A DNA stretch of 64,000 nucleotides from CAVTHW01 sp963734625. Its GTDB lineage: Bacteria; Acidobacteriota; Terriglobia; Bryobacterales; Bryobacteraceae. The translations under genes and the position numbers were made by a program. The notes beneath the pieces are model-generated. The model was given only the letters and a program-made list of their open reading frames with translations, did not search any database and was not told the origin of the DNA. Positions within the stretch are counted from its first letter, which is position 1. Each line of letters opens with the position of its first letter. The stretch lies in contig CAVTHW010000003.1 of NCBI GenBank assembly GCA_963734625.1, positions 372,001 through 436,000 on the forward strand. Direction: 5' to 3'. This document shows positions 57,809 through 64,000 of this stretch, piece after piece.

Positions 57809-57829
57809 AAAATGCGTCTGTCCCCTTTT
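57809..57829 (-). repeat. Short repeat at a stop codon, copy 2
   Basis: The complement reads AAAAGGGGACAGACGCATTT after the TAA stop of the YdcF gene, identical to the 20 bases after the stop at 48107. Confidence 0.75.
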
Positions 57830-58415
57830 AGAGTCTGATGCCGGCCTCCCAGAGCAGGTAGCCGACCGACTGCCGCAAGTAGAGCCACCCATGCCCCAGG
57901 CCTCCGTCCGGAGGAGCCGGCCGGGGAGATCCGTAGACGCGGATTCCCTGAGAGGCCAGCATGCTCTTGGCGCGAAAGATGTGGTAGCCGTCGCTGACGA
58001 GAATGCAGGACGCCAGGCCCATCCGGTGCAGGATCTCGGCAGTGGCGGCCGTGCTCTGCATGGTGCTCCCGGCTTCAGGCTCGACGATGATCGACTCCGA
58101 GCGAACGCCCTGGCTGACCAGGTAGGCGCGCCCCACGCCTCCCTCGGTGAAGATCGGATCGCCGCCCGCGCCGCCGGTGGTCAGGATGCGCGGAGCCAGG
58201 CCCTGGTGGTAGAGATCCAGGGCATGATCCAGCCGGCCCTTGAACACCGGAGAGGGCCGTCCTCTGTACTCCGCCGCGCCCAGAACCACGATCACATCCG
58301 CCTTCCGGGCCTCATCCAGCGTGGACTGCCGCCGAATCTGGCGCGCCACCGCGGCCAAGTGCACGCCCAGCGCCACTCCCGCGGCGACGATCAGGACGGC
58401 GAAGACTCGCTTCAT
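57828..58415 (-). CDS. YdcF/SanA-like membrane protein (DUF218)
   Basis: A 195-residue protein with an N-terminal transmembrane signal (VFAVLIVAAGVALGVHLAAV). The DUF218 fold is seen in ADVIVVLGAAEYRGRPSP, LTTGGAGGDP and VSDGYHIFRAKSM, with the usual VEPEAGSTMQST. Relatives (YdcF, SanA, ElyC) act in cell-envelope maintenance, but the reaction is unknown. It is divergent from the methyltransferase gene, whose start is 36 bp away. Confidence 0.87.
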   Translation of the reverse strand: MKRVFAVLIVAAGVALGVHLAAVARQIRRQSTLDEARKADVIVVLGAAEYRGRPSPVFKGRLDHALDLYHQGLAPRILTTGGAGGDPIFTEGGVGRAYLVSQGVRSESIIVEPEAGSTMQSTAATAEILHRMGLASCILVSDGYHIFRAKSMLASQGIRVYGSPRPAPPDGGLGHGWLYLRQSVGYLLWEAGIRL

Positions 58416-58451
58416 GGCTGAGGTATGATTCTAACAGCTTGCCCCACGCAT

Positions 58452-59246
58452 ATGGCTAGGATCGACATACTGACAAGCCCGGACAATCCCCTGCTGAAGA
58501 GCGTCCGGCGCGCGGTGCGCACAGGCTCATTGACTGGGGATGGGCACTGTGTGGCCGAGTCCTTCCACCTGCTGGAGGAGGCTCTCCGGAGCGGCTGCCG
58601 GATCCAGGCAGTGCTGGCGGCGGCCTCCGCGCGCCCGAATGTCGAGCAACGGCTGAAGGACTTCCCGGACCTGCGGTTGATCGAACTGCCCGACCCCATA
58701 TTCCGTGGCCTGTCGGCGACCGAGACCAGCCAAGGTGTGGTCACCCTGGTGCTGCCGCCGCGCTGGACCCTCGAGCAGGTTTTCGGAGCCCCGCCGCTCG
58801 TCGTCGTGCTCGACGGCCTTCAGGACCCCGGCAATGCCGGCGCCATCATCCGCGCGGCGGAGGCGTTCGGCGCTACTGGAATCGTGTTCCTCAAGGGCAC
58901 GGTCAACCCCTTCAACCCCAAGGCCGCCAGGGCTTCGGCCGGCTCCGTCTTCAGGGTTCCCCTGGTGTGCGGTCTTGAAGTGGCGGTGTTGCGCGAGGCC
59001 CTAAGCGCGCGCGATCTGACCCTCTACGCCGCGGTCCCTTCGGGCGGCCTCGCGCCGGCGCGGGCCGATCTCGGACAACCGTGCGCCATTCTCGTCGGCA
59101 GCGAGGGGCACGGCATCAGCCCGGATTTGCTGGACGGCGCGGCGGCGATTTCCATTCCCACCGCCGGAGTCGAGTCTTTGAACGCGGCCGTGGCGGCCGG
59201 CGTCCTGCTGTACGAAGCGAGCCGGCAAAGGAGCGGCGCGCAGTGA
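58452..59246 (+). CDS. TrmH-family (SPOUT) RNA 2'-O-methyltransferase
   Basis: The ATG at 58452 gives 264 residues; a start 27 bp upstream is possible. A substrate-binding domain (SPDNPLLKSVRRAVRTG, HCVAESFHLLEEAL) precedes the SPOUT knot. Motif 1 is LDGLQDPGNAGAIIRAAEAF, motif 2 is ILVGSEGHGIS and motif 3 is IPTAGVESLNAAVAAGVLLY. These residues bind SAM in the trefoil knot and methylate the ribose of a tRNA or 23S rRNA nucleotide. Which RNA cannot be told. Its stop overlaps the GTG start of rarA. Confidence 0.92.
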   Translation: MARIDILTSPDNPLLKSVRRAVRTGSLTGDGHCVAESFHLLEEALRSGCRIQAVLAAASARPNVEQRLKDFPDLRLIELPDPIFRGLSATETSQGVVTLVLPPRWTLEQVFGAPPLVVVLDGLQDPGNAGAIIRAAEAFGATGIVFLKGTVNPFNPKAARASAGSVFRVPLVCGLEVAVLREALSARDLTLYAAVPSGGLAPARADLGQPCAILVGSEGHGISPDLLDGAAAISIPTAGVESLNAAVAAGVLLYEASRQRSGAQ

Positions 59247-60562
59247 GCCTCTTCGACACCACCCCGCCGCCTGAGCCGCCTGACCAGAAATCCCCGCTCG
59301 CCGACCGCATGCGGCCCGCGAGCCTGGAGGAGTACGTAGGCCAAGAGCACATTCTGGCCCCCGGCAAGCCCCTGCGGGTCAGGATCGAGCGCAACGATCT
59401 GAGCTCCGCCATCCTCTGGGGCCCGCCAGGGACTGGCAAGACCACCCTGGCCCGCCTGGTAGCCCGCCTCTCCAGCCACGATTTCGTCCCCTTCAGCGCG
59501 GTGCTCAGCGGCATCAAGGAGATCAAGGCGGTGATGGCGCAGGCCGAGCGCAGCCGGCGCCTGGGCCGCCGGACGGTGCTGTTCATCGACGAGATCCACC
59601 GCTTCAACAAAGCCCAGCAGGACGCCTTCCTGCCTTACGTGGAGCGCGGCGACGTCATCCTGATTGGCGCCACCACCGAGAATCCGTCCTTCGAAGTGAT
59701 TTCCGCGCTCCTCTCCCGCGCCCAGGTCTACGCCCTCCGCGCGCTGACGGTGCCGGAGATTGTGACCCTGCTGAAGCGGGCGCTGGCGGACAGCGAGCGC
59801 GGGCTCGGCGCGCTCGGATTGGAGGCGGAGGAGGATCTGCTGGAGCAGATCGCCATCTTCTCCGGAGGCGATGCGCGCGCCGCCTACAACACGCTGGACT
59901 CCGCGGCGGCGGCTTCTTCGAGAGGGCGCCTGGCCCGGCAGGCCGTCGAGGACGCCATTCAGCGCAAAGTGCTGCTCTACGACAAGGCCGGCGAGGAGCA
60001 TTACAACCTGATTTCCGCGCTCCACAAGGCGGTGCGGTCCAGCGATCCGGACGCCGCCCTCTACTGGCTGTCGCGCATGCTGGAAGGGGGAGAGGACCGC
60101 CTCTACATCGCCCGCCGGCTGATCCGCATGGCCATCGAGGACGTGGGGCTGGCCGATCCCCGGGCTTTGGAGCAGGCGGTCGCGGCTATGCAGGCGGTCC
60201 ATTTTCTGGGCGCCCCCGAGGGGGATCAGGCCCTGGCCCAGGCGGCCATTTACCTGGCGGTGTCTCAGAAGTCGGATGCGGCCTATCAGGCGTTGAACAG
60301 GGCGCACGAGGAGGTCGCCAAGGGGGTACCAGAACCGGTTCCCATGCACCTCAGGAACCCCGTCACCCGCTCGATGAAGGAGTGGGGTTATGGAGAGGGC
60401 TACCAGCACGCGCACAACTTCGACGACGCCCTGACGGATATGGATTGCCTGCCGCCCTCTCTGGCTGGGAAACGGTTCTATTACCCGACCGGACGTGGCC
60501 TGGAGAAGCGTATTGCGGAGCGCCTCATGGAGATTAGAAAGGCCAGGGGCGAAGAGCCATAG
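59243..60562 (+). CDS. rarA: Replication-associated recombination protein A (RarA/MgsA)
   Basis: The GTG at 59243 overlaps the upstream stop (GTGA) and has GGAG before it, giving 439 residues, the usual RarA length. The AAA+ domain has SLEEYVGQEHILAPGKPL, Walker A GPPGTGKTTLARL, Walker B VLFIDEIHRFNKAQQDAFL and the sensor 1 LIGATTENPSFEVISAL. The C-terminal part has GGEDRLYIARRLIRMAIEDV and the RarA tail YQHAHNFDDALTDMDCLP. RarA helps restart stalled replication forks and interacts with SSB. The methyltransferase-rarA pair is likely co-transcribed. Confidence 0.95.
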   Translation: MSLFDTTPPPEPPDQKSPLADRMRPASLEEYVGQEHILAPGKPLRVRIERNDLSSAILWGPPGTGKTTLARLVARLSSHDFVPFSAVLSGIKEIKAVMAQAERSRRLGRRTVLFIDEIHRFNKAQQDAFLPYVERGDVILIGATTENPSFEVISALLSRAQVYALRALTVPEIVTLLKRALADSERGLGALGLEAEEDLLEQIAIFSGGDARAAYNTLDSAAAASSRGRLARQAVEDAIQRKVLLYDKAGEEHYNLISALHKAVRSSDPDAALYWLSRMLEGGEDRLYIARRLIRMAIEDVGLADPRALEQAVAAMQAVHFLGAPEGDQALAQAAIYLAVSQKSDAAYQALNRAHEEVAKGVPEPVPMHLRNPVTRSMKEWGYGEGYQHAHNFDDALTDMDCLPPSLAGKRFYYPTGRGLEKRIAERLMEIRKARGEEP

Positions 60563-60570
60563 TAGGTGGC

Positions 60571-60586
60571 GCAAGCTTCAGCTTGC
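60571..60586. repeat. Short palindrome at the rarA 3' end
   Basis: GCAAGCTTCAGCTTGC forms a 7-bp stem with a 2-base loop and lies 9 bp after the rarA stop codon. It is a short REP-like unit. Confidence 0.6.
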
Positions 60587-60658
60587 GGTACTTAGTACTC
60601 TCGGGCTATCCCCAATGTGACCATCCGGCTATTGTTGGAGTCTGGGGCGTGCGGGAGA

Positions 60659-61147
60659 ATGAATCCCATGAAGGCCTTTTCCGAAATGCCGCTGTCAGGG
60701 ACGGACTTCGCCCAGGCGGCAGGGGCGCTGAGTGAGCGCCGCGGCAACAACAGGTTTCCGATTCAACAGGATGTTCACTATCGGATTCTCGGCGCCAGGA
60801 GCGATCCCGCCTCCGGTATTGGCCAGACCCTCAATATCAGCAGCAGCGGCATCCTTTTCAAGGCCGAGTCCCCGCTGACGCCGGGAAAGCATCTGGAAGT
60901 ATCCATCAACTGGCCGGCGCAATTGGATGGGAAGTGCCCGCTCAAGCTCGTCGCCCGCGGATGGGTCAAACGTTGCCGCGGCAGCCAGGTAGCCCTGGAA
61001 ATCGAGAAATACGAATTCCGCACCCGCAAGGTCGCGGCCCAGCCCGCCGCTGATCTGTCCCACATGCCGCCGATCGAGAGAACAGGAGCCGGAAGTGTTG
61101 CGAAGTCCAGCAGGCGGTGCACGGTCCCGGGGCTGGGCTCCAGATAA
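60659..61147 (+). CDS. PilZ-domain protein
   Basis: The ATG at 60659 (or 60668) starts a 162-residue protein. It has an N-terminal extension, then SERRGNNRFPIQQDVHYRIL, in which RRxxxR is the c-di-GMP arm. LNISSSGILFKAESPL follows and gives the N-x-S-x-x-G half of the site. The C-terminal tail of about 45 residues is basic and probably disordered. No output domain is seen. It is a second single-domain PilZ gene of the window. Confidence 0.85.
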   Translation: MNPMKAFSEMPLSGTDFAQAAGALSERRGNNRFPIQQDVHYRILGARSDPASGIGQTLNISSSGILFKAESPLTPGKHLEVSINWPAQLDGKCPLKLVARGWVKRCRGSQVALEIEKYEFRTRKVAAQPAADLSHMPPIERTGAGSVAKSSRRCTVPGLGSR

Positions 61148-61536
61148 TCTCCCCAACTACTTGATATTCCTGGAGAATAGCGTTAAAATACTTGGGACTT
61201 GCTGGGTCGGTTTGGCTCGCCGAGGGACGGAGGCTGGGTGTTGAAGGATCGAACAAAACCATTTGGCAGCCTATACTCCCAATCCTGGAAGGCGGGACTT
61301 CCACAAATCGAATTAGTGGGGTTCTAGGCTTTACTGAAGCTGGTTAAAAGTATTTATTTTCAATGAATTGCGGTCGTCTTTAACTTTGGCTGGCGGCGTG
61401 CTAATCACCGGCATGTGATTTACTACGCCCTCCGGCTTGTTTAGGCGCGTGTGGCGATTTGCAACAACCGGCACCTTTCAAGGTGACCGCAGGCAACTGA
61501 ATTGGCGTACGCGAAAGGAATTGGAGCATAAGGGTT
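61148..61536. other. Upstream region of the TonB-dependent receptor
   Basis: About 390 bp without a gene. It includes AT-rich tracts near 61170-61190 and 61345-61365, unusual in this GC-rich window, which may mark a promoter. I could not support exact boxes. Confidence 0.35.
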
Positions 61537-64000
61537 ATGAGACAGTTTCGAGTTCTTCTGTTAGTTCTCTCAATATTCGCCGTCGCACAACTGGCGATGG
61601 CGCAAACCGAGGTCGGCCAGGTAACCGGCAACGTCCTCGACCCATCGGGCGCCAGGGTGCCGAAGGCGACAGTCAGCCTTGAAGTCCCAGACCATGGGCT
61701 TGGTGCGCACGGCCCAGACGAACGAATCCGGGCTATTCCTGTTCACCGGCGTCTCGCGGGCCAGTATGAACTGACGGCCGAGGCGGCGGGGTTTTCCAAG
61801 TCCTCGCAAGTCGTCACGGTCGCGGTCGGCGCACGCGTAGGCGTTGACGTGCGCATGGAGGTGGGCAGAGCCGAAACCGTGGTACAGGTGACGGAGACGG
61901 CCGGGCAGGTCAACGTCGAGACGCAGACCCTCCAGCGCGTGGTGACCAGGCAGGACCTCCAGGACATGCCGACGCTGACGCGGGATCCGTACTCCCTGGT
62001 TGCGACCGCGGGCAACGTTTCCGACGGCACCCCGGACGATCGCGGCGTTGGTTATTCCATCAACGGCATGCGCTCCTCCTCGACCAACGTTCTGTTGGAT
62101 GGTTCGGCCAACAACGATGAGTTCACAGCGACAGTCGGGCAGTCGGTGCCGCTGGATTCCGTCCAGGAATTCAGCGTCATGACGAGTAACTTCACGGCCG
62201 AGTTTGGGCGCGCCTCCGGCGGCGTCGTCAACGCGATCACCAGGAGCGGCACCAATGCGTTCCACGGCTCGGCCTATGAGTTCAACCGGGTCTCGGCATG
62301 AACGCCAACTCGTTCGACAACAACGCCAACGAACTTGCCAAGTCGCGGTCTGTCACCAGAAACCAGTTCGGCTACTCGATTGGCGGGCCGGTAAAGAAGG
62401 ATAAGCTTTTCTTTTTCAACAACATCGAGTGGATCAGGGTGCGCAGCTCCGCACGCCGCACGGTGTGGATCCCCGACCGATAGTCTCATCGCCGCTTCGG
62501 CCCAGAACACCAAGGACTTTTTCCAGGCTTACGGTACCGTGCGTTCCTCAAAGAGGACTTGGGGACCTTCACGAAAGACCAATTGATTGCCGCAGGGTTT
62601 AACCCATGCTCAGGCGGCGCGGCTGCCGGGGGCTGCGCGCTTCTGCCCGGTTCTACGCCCATGTTCCGGCGCCTGTCGTATTCCTATCCAGCGGATTCGG
62701 GTGGTGGCGACCCGCGCAATGAGTACCAGTTGGTAGGCCGCGTGGATTACAACATCAGCAGCTCGACCCAACTCTACGGGCGTCTTGCCATACAGAACCA
62801 GAACATCTTTTCGGGAGCGGTCGCGGATAGCCCGTACGAGGGCTTCGATACCCCGCAGACCACCAAGAACCAGAACTATCTGGTGTCAGTGATCCACACC
62901 TTCTCGCCGAACGTTACCATGCAGTCCAAGGCGGTTTTCAACCGGCTCAACCAGGCTCAGCCGCTGGGCGCCTTCCCGCCGACGCCGACTCTGTATAACT
63001 ATGGCACGACGACTTCCAGGAATCTTGGGCGACGCTGTGGGCTATCCGGGCTACCTTCCCTTCAGCCCCGGCAGCGCCATCCCCTTCGGCGGCCCGCAGA
63101 ACTTCGTCCAGTTGTACCAGGACATGAGTTACAGCCGCGGCAGGCATCAGTTCCGCTTTGGCGGGTCGTACACGTACTTCCGCGACAACCGGAGTTTCGG
63201 GGCTTACGCGAACTCCGTGGTGCAGTTGGCGAGCACTGGCAAGTTCGGACAGGCCATCGACAACCTCCTGGCCGGGAACGCATACAGCTATCAGGGCGCC
63301 ATCGACCCGCAAGGTAAGTTTCCCTGCGGGGCCACGGTGGACGCCTCCTGTTCAGTGACAGTTGCCGGTGGGCCCGCCCAGCTTCAGCCGGTCGAACCGC
63401 TACCATGAGGTCGCCTGGTACGCCCAGGATTCCTGGAAGGCCACGCGGCGCGTAACCCTCAGCCTGGGTCTGCGCTGGGAGTACTTCGGGGTGCAGCACA
63501 ACAAGGATCCGAAGCTGGATTCGAATCTCTATCTCGGCTCCGGCTCGACCTACGAGGAGCAGTTCCGTAACGCTACGGTCATGCTGGCCCCGGATAGCCC
63601 GGTGGGCGGCCTTTGGGGCAAGGACTTTAACAACTACTCCCCGCGCCTCGGCGTTGCCTGGGATGTTTTCGGCAACGGCAAGACCAGCGTGCGCGGCGGT
63701 TGGGGCCTCAACTACGAGCGGAACTTCGGCAACGTTACCTTCAACGTGATCCAGAACCCACCCAACTACGCCGTGGTTTCGATGGTGGCGGCGAGGATGT
63801 GCCCGGGATCCCGATCACGACGTCGGCGACCGGGCCTTTGGCGGGATCGTCCGGCACCAAGGCGATACCGGTGACTAGCCTCCGCGCTGTGGATCAGGAG
63901 ATGCGGACAGCCTATGCGCACACCTACAGCGCGGCGTTGGAGCACGCGCTGACCAACAACCTCACGGCCTCGGTTGAGTTCAGTGGTTCCAAGGGCGTCA
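61537..64000 (+). pseudogene. Oar-like TonB-dependent receptor (N-terminal part), heavily frameshifted
   Basis: Continues past the right edge. The ATG at 61537 opens a signal (FRVLLLVLSIFAVAQLAMAQ) and a carboxypeptidase-regulatory-like beta sandwich (GQVTGNVLDPSGARVPKATV). A TonB plug follows: SINGMRSSSTNVLLDGSANN and FTAEFGRASGGVVNAITRSG. The barrel begins with FHGSAYEFNR. Frame changes are needed near 61690, 61757 (compensating pair), 62293, 62480, 62550, 63010, 63375 and 63790. Each side of every break fits the family. The receptor would import or bind a large substrate at the outer membrane. The break density is about five to ten times that of the rest of the window. Confidence 0.85.

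Noticed and set aside
59024..60574. A 516-residue open frame on the minus strand
   Set aside because: It is fully antisense to rarA and part of the methyltransferase gene, both of which have clear motifs.
1..64000. tRNA and rRNA genes, riboswitches and a replication origin
   Set aside because: I looked for cloverleaf stems with TTCGA-type arms, rRNA cores and DnaA-box clusters and found nothing that I could support by eye.

Overview
The window looks like a chromosomal segment of an Acidobacteriota bacterium of the Bryobacterales/Solibacter kind. The basis is its gene content: many secreted esterases and glycoside hydrolases with Sec or twin-arginine signals, a von Willebrand A protein of the type common in acidobacteria, DUF1080 and DUF6807 (PmoA-like) proteins, PilZ proteins, a PEGA protein, an M11-type metalloprotease with BACON domains and an Oar-like TonB-dependent receptor. 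GC content is high throughout. No rRNA, tRNA or CRISPR array was seen.

Layout. 1-9.6 kb: a tight minus-strand run of seven exported hydrolases (two feruloyl-esterase-like proteins, a PHB-depolymerase-like hydrolase, a type B carboxylesterase, a metallo-beta-lactamase-fold hydrolase, a tyrosine phosphatase, a ceramidase-like hydrolase). 9.8-17.6 kb: a membrane protein, PilZ, DUF1080, an M11/BACON metalloprotease gene split by an IS630-family element, and a VOC protein. 17.6-21.6 kb: scrap DNA with remnants of a kinase tail, a transposase and a DegT-type gene, surrounding an intact GH51 arabinofuranosidase. 21.7-25.2 kb: an ECF sigma factor followed by a ribosomal-peptide cassette made of a Cys-rich repeat precursor, a radical SAM/SPASM enzyme and an MDR oxidoreductase. 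25.5-29.9 kb: beta-helix protein, DinB protein, Zn-type macrodomain, SirTM-like sirtuin and a glycosyltransferase. 30-42 kb: carbohydrate genes (DegT aminotransferase, polysaccharide deacetylase, isomerase-like protein, esterase-DUF6807 fusion, two amidohydrolases, a GH5-like protein, GH28). 42-64 kb: VWA protein, UvrD-like helicase, DUF1080, URO-D-like protein, GH106-like protein, DUF5916 outer-membrane protein, PEGA protein, YdcF, an rRNA/tRNA methyltransferase, RarA, PilZ and the start of a TonB-dependent receptor.

The strongest candidate for an undescribed system is the peptide cassette at 22.7-25.2 kb. A 110-residue precursor with a 20-residue repeat carrying C-G-S-S-C-G lies just upstream of a SPASM-type radical SAM enzyme, with a stable hairpin between them and an oxidoreductase 7 bp further on. 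A second compact system is the macrodomain/sirtuin pair, which is expected to reverse and install ADP-ribose marks.

About ten genes need one or more single-base frame corrections to read through, and several of the breaks fall in homopolymers. They are marked as broken, but many may be assembly indels rather than real lesions; the TonB receptor at the right edge is the worst, with about eight. Several families of small palindromic repeats sit at gene ends.
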